Origin: Ophiothrix spiculata
Taxonomy: Eukaryota; Echinodermata; Ophiuroidea; Amphilepidida; Ophiotrichidae
Strand: one strand, 5' to 3'
DNA: 39,850 nucleotides
Assembly: GCA_000969725.1 (NCBI GenBank)
Contig: JXSR01S073495.1
Notes under the pieces: model-generated
Database searches by the model: none
What the model saw: the letters and a program-made list of their open reading frames with translations, nothing else
Told to the model about the DNA's origin: nothing
Translations under genes and position numbers: made by a program
Shown: one piece after another, positions 1 through 11,374 of the stretch
How positions within the stretch are numbered: the first letter of the stretch is position 1
Layout: each line of letters opens with the position of its first letter

Positions 1-106
1 ACCAAAAATTGGTGTTTTTAAAGCTTAGAAAATGTTGTAACAGATGAAATGATAAAATAAAAATTGATATCTTCTGCAAAGTCCCCCTTTCGGGATGAGC
101 CATCAC
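1..106 (-). mobile_element. GAAA-hairpin MITE, copy a (cut by window start)
   Basis: One end of the roughly 250 bp MITE that is complete at 37132-37379; the internal stretch beginning at the AAAGCTTAGAAAATG motif matches that copy closely and in the same orientation. The terminal repeat ends in GAGCCATCAC at 97-106. The right flank ATATAGCAAGTGGC matches the element-free sister site in segment A2 (AAATATAGCATGTGGC near 3924), so the element inserted after the A duplication, next to an ATAT target. The other end lies outside the window. Non-coding. Confidence 0.85.
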
Positions 107-516
107 ATATAGCAAGTGGCAGCTTTTGGACTAAGTGAAATTTGAAGGAAAAAACCCCACTCTTTGTTATCGATCGCATAAAATTAAATCAACAGCATTA
201 CTGTGATTAGTGGAAGACTTTGCCGGTCGGTGTTTTGATACTGACATAAACCATCTCAAAACCAATTTAAATGATATCATGACAAGCATCAGGTTTGATT
301 TGCAGACGTTTAAATTACTCTAACCAAATAATATAATGAAAAGATACATTAGAAATCGTGTTCATCGAAACAATAATTGGGCTAACGATTGTTGAAAACA
401 CGATATCAAAGTCGCCCTACTTTAAACACTGTACGTGTTGGTGATTACACTACAAAATTGTTAAGCAGAGTTGAGATGGAAAACTTGCCACCTCAATTAA
501 CATAATAAAACGAAAA

Positions 517-545
517 CCAAACAAGCAAACAAACAAACAAACAAA
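517..545. repeat. (AAAC)n microsatellite
   Basis: A run of about six AAAC/CAAA units. The equivalent place in segment A2 (about 4259-4273) has fewer units, so the repeat has changed length since the duplication. Confidence 0.9.
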
Positions 546-1627
546 ATACAAATAAGAATTAATGGAAGCAAAGGTCAACTCTATTAAAATTCCAATTTAA
601 CGGCAATAAACTTAACTTTACAAAGTGTTTAAATAATCGTCATGTGCGTCAGTATAAAATTAAAACAGAGTAGCCTTTAACCTTTTTAATTGTTTTAAAT
701 TTTGGTTTTGCTTATAACTTTAAAATAAGTGATCAGTATCAAAGTGTTACTTTTAACATGCATTTTATATAAATAGATAAAAAAACAGGTGGGTTTTAAC
801 CTAATCGGAATAAAAAACTGCACATTGCACTGGTCGAGTACAATGCTATACCATTTTTGGTGAATGAAAAACCTGATTTGAATGTTGATAAATTGAAACA
901 AAAATGTTTAAATGACAAAAACAAAGCCTGCAGACGATATAACATTGTTGAAGGTAATTGAAGGTAAAAATGATTTTCATTGCATCAGATTTTTGTTGAT
1001 AAAAGATGTAAAATGTATGTAAATCACATCTTCTCTTTAATTTTGAAAGCAAATTTAAAGGTATTTCAAATATTATATATTTTCAAATTCTTTAGCCGTT
1101 TTTCATACATATAATTTAATGCGACTGTTGTCAGCTATTTTTTTATTAATAATTCTAAAACAATGTTTTATTAGAGCATATTTTTGTGAGTTATCCAAAC
1201 AGAGTTCACCGCATGCATTGTTAATTCATTTAGTATCAGCAAAGACATACATGGTTTTGAAATGTTCTCATCAAGATCATGCATCATTAATGAAACAATC
1301 AGTCATATTCAATTTCAATAAACATGGATGGTAATATTTATCTCTATCCAATCTGTCTCTTTTTATACCAGTAAAAAGCACACGTGCAGAACAGTGACTT
1401 GGATTCATCTTGTAATCCTACACAGCTCAGGCGCTATCATTTCTGCAATCAATTAAATTGTACCCTCATCTCTACTCGGCCTAGTTTTGATCTAAATGAC
1501 TCACACAATTACACATTTCATGTCACAGTTTATAGTGTTGCTTGCATTTAGAATCTCGATCATGTCATGAAACAGTAGAATGCATTTTATTGCCGGGTAA
1601 TTGTCGTTTCATCAGCCTTATCAATCA

Positions 1628-2130
1628 AGAGTAAAGTCAGATTGACGCACGACCGTGTGAACACAATCTGCACTTCAGAAACCTACATTCATATGCATCT
1701 ACATTTGACGCTTCCGTGTGGAGAGCCCCACACCGGTACAACAAACTGCAAAAGTACACGCGGCACGACACAAATAAACATAGGTAGGCCCTACATAACA
1801 TAATCAGCTCAATTCAGCGTTATTTATACTGCTACATCCAGCGTGAAAGCTCGACTGTGTAAAAGTTGCAGTTGTTTTTAATAGAAACGCCCTTAACTTA
1901 AAGATGCATCGGTAAATATTTTTTTGCATCGGTCATATTTTAGATAATTAGTCAGTAGTTGCGAATAACTTGGAGAAATTAGTGAAGTATTTTTGGAATT
2001 AGTGAACTGTCTCGAGATATGAGCTGAACCATGGCGAGTTCAAATTCACGCTTCATTCAGCGATATTTCACTCTTCATGCAGCGTGATTGCTCGATCGGG
2101 CGGTGTTGCTCAATCGGGCGTGTGGCCCCG
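1628..2130. other. Block present only in A1, with internal direct repeats
   Basis: About 500 bp replaces only about 50 bp in A2 (5417-5467). It contains a diverged direct repeat of about 46 bp: ATTCAGCGTTATTTATACTG at 1813 and ATTCAGCGATATTTCACTC at 2056. Both are followed by CAGCGTGA and a GCTCGA motif. A shorter repeat, TTGCTCGATCGGGCG then TTGCTCAATCGGGCG, sits at 2088-2120. No terminal inverted repeats or target duplication are evident, so it could be an insertion here or a deletion in A2. No gene seen. Confidence 0.55.
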
Positions 2131-2312
2131 ACTGCATTTGATTGATATACGCCTATTCGTATACTGGGAGTTCAATGATTAAGTGATGTTTAACTCTTAT
2201 ATTGTTAGGACTAAATGACTTTTTTCTTTTGATTAGGAAAGGAATTGCAATATATATAACAATAAAGAAACTAAAACTGCAGTTGAATCAAGTATGTTGA
2301 GAATATGGAAGA

Positions 2313-2658
2313 TGTTGATTACCAGGCCCGTAGCTAGGATTTTTTCAAGGGGGTGCGGATTTTCAAAAAGTGGACCTTTTGGAGGAAAATTTTTCGTTTT
2401 GGTCGACCCTAAACTAATTTTAGTAGTTTTGACAAAGTGACAAGCAAAAAAAAAAAAAAAGGGTTTTCAGTAGTTTCCCAAGCATTTTGTGTAGTATTTT
2501 ATTAAGAAATGACCTACATTTGCGTGTTTTGGTGTTTTAGGTGTTCTTTTGGTTGACATTTAGGGAAATTTTTTGGACCTTTTTGGTAGGTTATCAAATT
2601 GGGGGGGGGGGGGTGCGACGCCCCCATCGCACCCCCTAGCTACGGGCTTGTTGATTAC
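2313..2658. mobile_element. TIR element with 10 bp target duplication
   Basis: Inverted termini share CCCGTAGCTAGG (left, from about 2327) and CCTAGCTACGGG (right, ending about 2646). The element spans 2323-2648 and is flanked by the 10 bp direct repeat TGTTGATTAC at 2313-2322 and 2649-2658. The interior has a G-rich strand with poly-A (2446-2460) and poly-G (2601-2613) and no open frame. A duplication of 9-11 bp is typical of Mutator-like transposons, but with no transposase seen that assignment is tentative. It sits at the point where similarity between A1 and A2 ends. Confidence 0.75.
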
Positions 2659-3920
2659 TATCACAGCATTGTAAAGGCACCTCCGGTTTTCAGTTGCCTT
2701 AATTCGTGGCAAAATTGGGTCTGATTCTCAAAACATGTAATTCCAAAACAATCTAGTGTACTTTTATCGAGGAAACGGTGTCTTACCACGGTTTTTCCCA
2801 TATTCGGTGATTACGACTTACTGCCCCAGATTACAAGAACCATGGACCAAACTTTTAATAAATATCTTTTCTTTGTTAAACACCGTTGAATTAATCTTAG
2901 CTGCTTGTTTCTAACCATTTTGCATTATGTATATTTCGGAAGCGCGAAAAAAGAGAAAAGCACCTTACAAAAACGTAAGAACTAAACGTACTGAGGAAAA
3001 TGCCACAAGCTCTATAGATGGGAAGAGAAGTGTAAGGCCTTAAAAACCGGCTTAAAAGTACATTAAAATTCAAGCTGGATCATGTACCTTAATCATTTTT
3101 CATAGTTTATATTGATCATCTGCAAAATCTTTCATTAAGTTTGTAAGATATTGTAAAGTCACAGTTTATTCAGTGATGACCATATTAAAATTTGTTCTAA
3201 AATGTAATATTTTGATGCAAAAAAAATTATTCTTTAAATTTACTAAAAAGGATTCAGTCTTTCATATCTGGCAATAGTATATTTGTTTTCCAAATCTTAA
3301 GTAAATCCTAATAAGTTTTCAATTCCGTCGTTTATTATAATCCAGGAATTCATAATGCGCCCCTCACAGAGATAGAAGCATTTTACTGTATTCAAAAGAA
3401 AAATTGATTTCTGATATGTTACGAGCAAAAAAGCCTTGCTTACTCTGTGGAACAAAGTGGTCAATATTGTTGCTCATTTAGCTTAGTGTTGCGAGTTGTT
3501 TTGGCACATACGTCTTCAGAATTCACATTTCTGAGCGCTCATTGTAATCATGTAGTTAATAACTCAACTTGTATGTCTGTATGTACTGTGTTGTGGTCAA
3601 CATACGGACAATGGCTGAAAATAAAGGCTGAAAAAACCCGACGACCATTGACCTGCGTACTCCTGTATTACTTCAAATAGTAAATATAAAACCATAACAA
3701 CTCTGCAGCGAAGGGAAGTTGTTGAAATTTCAAACGGTTTTGATCACCTAGCTTTCATTCGGTGACAAATATGTAGGTTTTTAGTGTTTTATCTTCTCGT
3801 GCGTGTATTTAAGTGATTTTATAAAATGATCAATAAAATATATATACATTTTGGTCATGTTCTCTGAGCTTTGACAACCGATTTAATGCACACAAACAGC
3901 AGTGTAAAAATAACAATCCA
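2659..3920. other. Unassigned stretch between A1 and A2
   Basis: Single-copy within this window. It contains a 77-codon open frame (3447-3680) with no recognisable motif and ordinary AT-rich composition. I see no convincing gene, RNA or repeat here. Confidence 0.5.
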
Positions 3921-5640
3921 AGCAAATATAGCATGTGGCAGCTTTTGGATTAAAGTGAAATTTGAAAAAAAACCTACATTATTTGTTATCGATCGTATAC
4001 AATTAACAACAGCATTACTGTGATCACTGAAAGACTTTGCCGGTCGGTGTCTTGGTACTGACATTAACCATCTCATAACCAATTTAAATGTTATCATGAC
4101 AAGCATCAGGTTTGATTTGCAGACGTTTAAATTACTCTAACCAAATAATGAAAAGATACATTAGAAATCGTGTTCATCGAAACAATGATTGGGCTAATGA
4201 ATGTTGAAATCACGATATCAAAGTCGTCCTGCCTTAATTCAAATAATAAAACGAAAATCAAACAAACAAACAAATAAGAATTAATGGAAACAAAGGTTAA
4301 CTCGATTTTAAAATTCCAATTTAACGGCAATAAACTAAACTTTGCATTATTGAGAAATTGAGAAAGTGTTTATCTTTGTGCGTCAGTATAAAATTAAAAC
4401 AGAGAAGCCTTTTAACCTTTTAATTGTTTTAAATGTTGGTATGCTTTTAATTATAAATTTAGTGATCAGTATGAAAGTGTTACTTTCAACATGCATTTAT
4501 CTAAATAGATAAAAATAACAGGTGGGTTTAAACGGGATCAAAAATTGCACATTGCTTAGGTCGAGTACAATACTGTACCATTTTTGGTGAATGCAAAAAC
4601 CTGATTTGAATGTTGATAAATTGAAACAAAAATTTTTAAATGATAAAATCAAAGCCTACAGACGAGATAATATTGTTGACGGTAAAAATGCTTCTCATTG
4701 CATGAGATTTTTGTTGATAAAAGATGTAAAATGTATGTAAATAACATTTTCTCTTTAACTCTGAAAGCAAATTTAAATGGTATTTCAAATATGATGACAC
4801 CATAACACTTCAGAATCATAATAAAATGTTTGTAACTGTATTCTCTTTTCAGATGTTACGGAGAGTAAAAAGAGGATATAGCGGTTTTGTAAATTCTTTA
4901 GCCGTTTCCATACTTATAATTAAATGCAGCCATAGCTAGCTATTTTTCAAATAAAACATTATAAAACAAGGTTTTAGTAACGCACACAAACAGAGTTCAC
5001 CGCGTACATTGTTAATTCACTTCGCATCAGCAAAGACATGCATGGGTTTTAAATGTTCTCATCAAGATCATGCATCATTAATGAAACAATCACTCATATT
5101 CAATTTCAATAAACATGGACGGTAATTATTTATCTCTATCCAATCTGTCTCTTTTTATACCAGTAAAAAGCAAACTTGCAGAACAGTGACTTGGATTCAT
5201 CTTGTAATCCTACACAGCTCAGGCGCTATCATTTCTGCAATCAATTAAATTGTACCCTCATCTCTACTCGGCCTAGTTTTGATCTAAATGACTCACACAA
5301 TTGCACATTTCATGTCACAGTTTATAATGTTGCTTGCATTTAGAATCTCGATCATGTCATGAAACAGTAGAATGCATTTTATTTCTGGGTAATTGTCGTT
5401 TCATCAGCCTTATCAACCATATGGAACATATCGAATTGCGTTTTAATCAGGGCTTTGTTGTTTCATCATGTGATTAATATACGCCTATTCGTATACATAA
5501 TTGATTAAGTAATGTTTAACTCTTCTTATACAGTTAGGACTAATTTACTTCAATTTCTATTGATCAGGAAAGGCATTTTATTTCTTAAAATACTGAAGAA
5601 ACTCAAACTAAAGTTTAATTCAAGTATGTTGAAAATATTT
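3921..5640. repeat. Segmental duplication A, copy 2
   Basis: Second copy of segment A in the same orientation, lacking the MITE at 1-106 and the 1628-2130 block of A1. It therefore shows the ancestral empty site for the MITE. The 83-codon minus-strand frame at 3855-4106 and the 67-codon frame at 4127-4330 are interrupted in A1, where the DNA is otherwise very similar, arguing against coding function. Confidence 0.9.
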
Positions 5641-5864
5641 GAAAAATTCCATTTTGATGTACAGATATTCAGGACATAAATTCTATTATGTAATAAGGGC
5701 AACAGCTGCTTACTGGTTGTAAACAATGATCGAAAACCTAGTACCCTCGATTAAAAATGTCGATAATGGAACCATTTATCATAATCACAATAAGAACGAA
5801 CCTACAAAATTGGATCCGCATATTTAGTTCGTATTTTGCTTTCAGAAAACAATAAAAAAGAAAT

Positions 5865-6032
5865 CTCCTTAGGGCTCTATCACACATCACAAAACGTACG
5901 AATAACGTACTAATAACGTACACTGGTTTAGAAATAGATATACATGTATTTCAATTTCAATTCAAACCAGTGTACGTTAATAATACGTTATTCGTACATA
6001 TTTGATGTGTGACAAACTCCTTAGGGCTCTAT
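5865..6032. mobile_element. Small foldback hairpin flanked by 16 bp direct repeats
   Basis: Inverted arms at 5881-5929 and 5964-6011 fold into a hairpin of about 48 bp with a 34-base loop. Paired motifs include CACACATCA/TGATGTGTG, CGTACGAATAACGTA and its complement, and GTACACTGGTTT/AAACCAGTGTAC. The hairpin is bracketed by the perfect direct repeat CTCCTTAGGGCTCTAT at 5865-5880 and 6017-6032. That arrangement fits a miniature foldback insertion with a long target duplication. A transcribed hairpin is an alternative. Confidence 0.7.
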
Positions 6033-6103
6033 GCCTAGTTCGATTAATAGAACCCTTGTTTTTTCGGGTGACACAAACCAACATAACTAACAAGTCCAGT
6101 AAT

Positions 6104-6193
6104 CTAGAAAGCCACTTAACTACCTACCCCTTTCGGGAGGGGCGGTTAGTCTGCCATGCAATCAGTCTGCTATGTAGAATTCTGGCTTTCTAG
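6104..6193. repeat. Short inverted repeat with nested hairpin
   Basis: CTAGAAAGCCA (6104-6114) is inverted as TGGCTTTCTAG (6183-6193). Between them lies a second stem-loop, CCCCTTTCGGGAGGGG (about 6127-6142), which echoes the hairpin in the GAAA-hairpin MITE termini. It may be a degenerate relative, but no terminal GTGATG motif is present. Confidence 0.45.
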
Positions 6194-6579
6194 TAAAGTG
6201 GTATGATGTGACAGTGGATTTATAGTGTGGATAGTAACAAAGAAAAAATCAAGGTCCTAGGATCGGACTACTCTATGCCCGGGTCTTATGCATTCTTTAT
6301 CGAAACATGGACCATGTTTATTTTGAACCAGTGGCTCAAAGTGTCCATAACACCAAATGATTTGCATATATCATTGCATGTGACTGCCACAGCTAATATA
6401 GATATCTATAACAAAAAATCTCCAATAAGATTAAGAGCAATTCTTTCTGTTTTACTGCATACCATATTTCTAATCGACTGTTTCTTTATACCCAATTGCC
6501 TGTTTACACCAAGACCACGCAGAGTACAGTAATACAACTTGAACAAAGACGAATGTGCCGCAGTTTAGATATGCAACTT
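6194..6579 (+). other. Unassigned stretch with a 100-codon open frame
   Basis: The longest open frame of the window (6212-6532, plus strand) is here. It has no ATG at its beginning (first ATG about 6277), no recognised domain, and ends in FTPRPRRVQ. The residues around 83-95 are hydrophobic (ILSVLLHTIFLIDCFFI), as expected by chance in AT-rich DNA. There is no second copy in the window to test for selection. I do not call it a gene. Confidence 0.3.
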
Positions 6580-7260
6580 TAATTTATCTATCACGCACAC
6601 ACTGGTTGCATAACAGGTAAATCGTATATATAATACCTGTATGATGAAGCACGCATCGATGGATTTAAGCAAAAGAAGGCCAGATATGAAAAATAAGCCT
6701 TTATATACCGTGTGATTAGGGAGTCATTAAAATGTATTTTCCCTTTTATGAGAACGATTCCATCATGTGAAATGTCAAATAGCTTTATAATATGACAGAC
6801 TTTGGCTGAAATAACCTTAAGCGCAAATGAAACATTAAGTTAATAAATACAAGCATTTTATGTGCATCTCTGATTGAATTAATATTTGCCATATTACATT
6901 ATAAGTTACTATTTCTGTAGAAGCATAAGAATTTAAATTGCACATTATTTGAAGTGCAAATTAATTCCAGCTTGTTTTATTTTATTTTGAAGTATATGAA
7001 TGCCTAATAAAGCTAATCTATGTTGATTAAATCATAATAGGGCATATAATCAGTATGATATGAAGAAGGAGGGGGGGGGGGCTTTATAAAATCCTATATT
7101 TCAACGAGATAGTATACCCGTATATCATTAAAACAGAAGTATTTAATCTATGGTTTAATTAATAATTTTGTGTTTTGAATTATGATGTACTGTTACATCC
7201 TCAGCTATTTAACCAAAGATATTTCCACTATCTTGCTTTCTTGCTTTCCTAACCTATGTA
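6580..7260. repeat. Duplicated leader block D, copy 1
   Basis: Aligns with 32485-33200 in direct orientation. Shared landmarks include ACTGGTTG(C/T)ATAACAGGTAAAT (6600/32511), the TTTGGCTGAAATAACCT motif (about 6803/32677) and the region near 7110/33050. It precedes duplicated unit 1 just as D2 precedes unit 3, while unit 2 has no D block. A poly-G run lies at about 7070-7080. No gene seen. Confidence 0.8.
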
Positions 7261-7424
7261 GTTGAGATATAGATTAGGGTAGCAGACCTTCATCTGCCCC
7301 AATAATACATTTCATCATAAGGATTTTGATTTGAAAAAGACATACATGTATATATACGTTCTACAGCTTACATAGCAGTGTGGCATTAATACAACGTGCT
7401 GTAACGATCCCAGTTTCAAGTGTT

Positions 7425-8531
7425 AATCCAGTTCGGCGGAACTCACAATTCGGATACCCACGCACATTTCGTATCCAAATTGTGATACCCGTATCCGAAT
7501 AAGGATATGGAGGGGTATCTGAATTCTGATACTCCTGTCGTGGCGCAGGAAACAAATCGATAGCGCAAGCTGGCAAGTGCACAACATCTTTCTTGCATTT
7601 ATGATAAATGTATCTGTGGAAATGCCATTTTCATCTGTGCAATTCCAGCGAAACAGCTTCGAAATATGTCCTGATAGCTTTTTATCACAGAAGGCAAAAT
7701 AATTTGGCCAATACTTTGATAGAATTTAGATGACAAATGACGATAATGTTATTGACTTTTATAAATACCGGTATGGTGCGCGGTGAAGCTGGATATTCAT
7801 TTCAGCTGATATTCCGTTTCAGCTGTTTTTAATCCAAATTCGGATACGGGTATCAGAGTTGTGTGCCGCCGCGGCAAAAGGGTGCAGTTGGGTCAAAACC
7901 AAAATATGGAGATTTTCATATGATGGTAAAGCTCATTTAATTCCCTTTTCAATGATACCAAAATCATGCAAATCGGAGCTTTGGTTGATGAGTTTTGGCA
8001 AATTATAAAATCGTACTCATAACCGTTTGTCAAAACTAGTTTGTGAGAAAAAGGCTGTTAAAGGTAGGCCTGTTTTTCCATTCGATTTTGTGTGCAGTCT
8101 GAATAGAGTATGAGCAAATCTCCATAGCAACCGCCATGTTCCCATTTGTTTATCGACTTAAAATTTGGCTCAATGGAAGACGATACCTTGAGTAATATAA
8201 TAACAATTTGTGGACTCAATATCATGTTTCGTTATTGCAAAATTAATTATCATAATCGTACTCATAACCGTTTGTCAAAACACTAATTTTCATGATGAAA
8301 ACGATTCGACATAGCGATATAAATCACACTTTTTTACAAGTTTGTCGTTATTTTCGATTAACTCATTTCCACAAAAATCTCAAAATTGACTTTCCCATCA
8401 TATTTTGGTATATTTCAACTTTACCAGCCTCTAGCGCAAAATGGAAGTTGCCGACAACTGGACCCTTTTGCCGCGACGGTACACAATTGTGATACGGAGT
8501 ATCCGAATTGTGAGTTCCGCCGAACTGAATC
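7425..8531. mobile_element. 1.1 kb composite TIR element
   Basis: Perfect terminal inverted repeats of about 29 bp begin CAGTTCGGCGGAACTC at 7429 and end GAGTTCCGCCGAACTG at 8527. They are flanked by the direct repeat AATC (7425-7428 and 8528-8531). A second inverted pair of about 50 bp lies inside: about 7850-7900 (with GCCGCCGCGGCAAAAGGGT) against about 8449-8505. The right arm therefore pairs with both, suggesting a nested or end-duplicated element. A direct repeat, CGTACTCATAACCGTTTGTC, occurs at about 8011 and 8255. The open frames inside (7361-7582 minus, 8292-8492 plus) carry no transposase motif. Non-autonomous; superfamily undetermined. Confidence 0.8.
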
Positions 8532-8916
8532 AAGAGCTGTGTTGATCTTTTAAATGTAGATATTTCGATCTTGAGAAAAGGTAAACATTAACTTTTTTCA
8601 TATTGAAATGAAAGTTCATCACAAACAGATCGCCAATGTAATGTTTGATGTGCATATCTTGAACCAAATTGATGCTACAAATGTATCTTAGAATGACCCA
8701 TTGAAACCTATACGACATTTATTTTTGTTAGCAGAATCTTACAGTAATTCACCACTTTTTAAACATATCTCTTCAACGAAATGTAATTATACGCGTTTAA
8801 ATTTGCAGAGGTTATAGAAAAATATGGGGTTCCTTGTGGTGTCAAAATCACAAATTTGATTCCGGAAAATTAGGGGGGAGGGGGTGAAAAAGTGACAGGA
8901 ATACACACCTTTCAGT
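8532..8916. other. Unassigned spacer before unit 1
   Basis: AT-rich sequence with a G-rich run at 8871-8884. No gene, RNA or repeat recognised. Confidence 0.5.
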
Positions 8917-10019
8917 ATTTTAGCTAGAAACAGCAATTGTGAGTTCTCTATGAAAACCGTATTTCACACGAGAAATATATTTTTATTTGGTTACATAATT
9001 GAGTTGTCGAAAACGAATGTGATTTTTCTTCATCAATTATCCTTGTTGATTTTCCCCCTAATAAATGAGTATAGTAATTATGGAAGGAATCAATGTTATA
9101 CAGACAGATCCCAAGGCCATAGCCGATAGGATAAATCACGAGTGAACGTAAGTCACGTAGGCACAACTTGTAAATTGATCTTTCCTTCAAAAATGTTGAT
9201 TCAGCTTTCCCAGTAATCTTAATTTCTATGCCCATTGTACGCTCTTATTTTCTATATCTGCGCAATTATCTGGAAAATGAGAATTTCAATCCAAAGATTA
9301 AAACAAAAACATAAATACCGTATATGTAAAGTTGTGAGTATTTAAGCAACCTTTATATGAAAAAATACAATCAAGACAATTGTGAATAGTGTTATCTACT
9401 TCAAGAAATATTTGTGAAGTATACTTTACATTATTGCAAATTTCAGGAATTGGTATCATCAGTTGGTAAAAAAAATATAAATGGAGGTGGTATGGATATT
9501 ATTGACACCTATTTTAAAATCCTATAAGACTTGAAGTCTGTTTTTGTACTTTGTTATTTGATTGCTTCCACTGTTAATAATCATGTTGAAATGAATCATT
9601 TAATGTAGTATATTTAGAAGAAAAGGTCAAAGCACAGAGTATTATTGTTAACATGGTTAATATGCAAATCATTCTAATTACTTTTTCCTATAACTAATTC
9701 TCAACTATCTATCTATGCTAAACAATTGTACATTTAAGAATTTAAAACATGGAATTTTTGTCACTTTGATGTAAACGTGCAAGATAAGTGGCCTACAAAG
9801 TCAATATTTCGCAATATAATCTGTCCAATTTTTCAATGCATAGTATAGTTTTAAATTATGTATGAATAGACATGACGCACAAAGAAGCCTTGATGATCAT
9901 TTTTTTAGTAATTGTCTATTCAAAACGTCTGGTTAGCGATTCACCGCGCCCATATATGATTGATGAAGTTTTACCCCAAAGAAAGAAATTGTACGTGAAA
10001 CCAGAAACATCACATTCAT

Positions 10020-10420
10020 TACATCATTGCCAGCATGACAATATCTACGTCACTACGGGAGGAGATTCCCTCTTGCGTGGGCGGGAATTCCCAGGTTTTA
10101 AGTGATGATATCATCAGTGTATCGATAATTCTGCGATCACCCGCTTTATTGCATGCGTAGGCAATAAGTATTTTGGCGCTTATTTATGCACCACGTAAGT
10201 AAACGCTAGTCTAGGCTGCTGGTTATGATAAGTGGTGTCGAAATGGTGAGTGCGACAGGAAACCTGCCTCTATACTGGTGTATAGAGCGTAGTGTAATTA
10301 TCTGCCTCTTCGGGCAACGTAGGTAAATCGAAACGAATTGTCGCCTTATAAAACGCTTGAGGCTCAGCATTTCTGCTGCCCAGAGTGTTTCCACTTCCCT
10401 TTCTGATTACATTTTCCGTC
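10020..10420 (+). promoter_or_regulatory. Promoter-like block, unit 1 (two kB-like sites, palindrome, TATA)
   Basis: In order: CRE-like TACGTCA (10046-10052), kB-like GGAGATTCCC (10061-10070), palindromic kB consensus GGGAATTCCC (10083-10092), perfect palindrome TGATGATATCATCA (10103-10116) and TATAAAA (10347-10353). The segment after the TATA (GCTTGAGGCTC...CAGAGTGTTTCCACTTCCC) would contain the start site. All these elements recur in order in units 2 and 3, and the block stays similar in unit 3 although surrounding DNA has diverged. Known: GGGRNNYYCC is the Rel/NF-kB consensus. Inferred: a kB-responsive promoter reading rightward. The open frame at 9872-10105 overlaps it and is not conserved. 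Confidence 0.5.
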
Positions 10421-11374
10421 AGTGGGGAGATTTAGCGATTATTTCGGCGTTTTCATAAATATTACCTCTTTGGTTATCATTTTAACGAATCGTATTAATT
10501 GCAGTCATTCATCATTCGAATGGATAGCATTAATTCCATTCATTAAATGCTGCAGAAGCAACGCCATTTAAACTTCACATACGATATGTATTTAACTCTC
10601 CTAACAATTCCCTTAAATGAATGAAAGAAAACATAATACTTAATGTTAATGTTCTTTTCCATTATACTGATTTGGGTATTGATTTGTAAGACCAGAAAAA
10701 CAATCAACGTTAATGCTTTTAAATCATTAGATACTTAATTTGAATGTCACTTTATTGAAATATCTGTGACAGTAGATAATTTGCTGTTCTGTTGGAGCGT
10801 ACGCATTATTATAATTTAAAACGAAATCTTTTCATATAAGGAGTAAATTTTGCCATTAGATATATATTTTTACCTCGGTGCGCATTCAAAGAGAGCATTT
10901 AATGGTTATAAGCTTCTAAAATGATAAATTGACATTAACTCCAACTTGAACGGTTTGATTCATGATAAATGAGTCGTGATCATGTTGTCGTCATTCAATA
11001 TACGGCGGTAATAAGTATAATATCATCAAGTCATTCGTTTTAATGTGCTTGTGGCGATTTACTGTAAAGTGGTTTGCCAATTGGGTGCTCATTTATAAAT
11101 ATACTATTTTATTGCCCATATCTTGAAAGTGTTAGATACGGTGAATTTGTCCCTTTGAAAATATCAGTTAAAGTTTGCGATTCTGTGAGCGTATTTTCTT
11201 CTGTATTATTCAAGCGGACTTCTTTATTTTAAGCACTTCTCACAAGTACATGTTGTACTCAGTTATGATGAGCTCAGTTTTTAAACACATGTACCAAAAT
11301 ATTGTAATAATAGCATCTACTGAACTTAGTAAATTTCTAATCACCTAATATCGTACAAATTTAAAATATATTAC

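Larger units (their letters stand above)
107..2312. repeat. Segmental duplication A, copy 1
   Basis: Aligns by eye to 3921-5640 in the same orientation. Landmarks shared by both copies are the GTGGCAGCTTTTGGA motif (116 and 3933), the tract around 289/4105, the CTCTATCCAATCTGTCTC motif (1342 and 5138) and the TATACGCCTATTCGTATA motif (2146 and 5476). Similarity is interrupted at about 1628-2130, which is present only here. Short open frames in it, such as 695-901 and 1119-1334, are broken in the sister copy, so I do not regard them as genes. I see no gene in this stretch. Confidence 0.9.

Noticed and set aside
517..4275. Possible CRISPR-like array from repeated CAAA units
   Set aside because: Simple microsatellites in duplicated animal DNA; no spacers or regular repeat units exist anywhere in the window.
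6212..6532. Longest open frame in the window, about 100 codons
   Set aside because: No ATG at the beginning, no recognisable domain, no second copy for comparison and weak splice context upstream. Chance cannot be excluded.
8948..9235. Minus-strand open frame of 95 codons with a similar frame at 18252-18443
   Set aside because: Seven of about 63 shared residues differ although the DNA is very similar, so most substitutions change the protein; unit 3 does not keep the frame. This is neutral drift in duplicated DNA.
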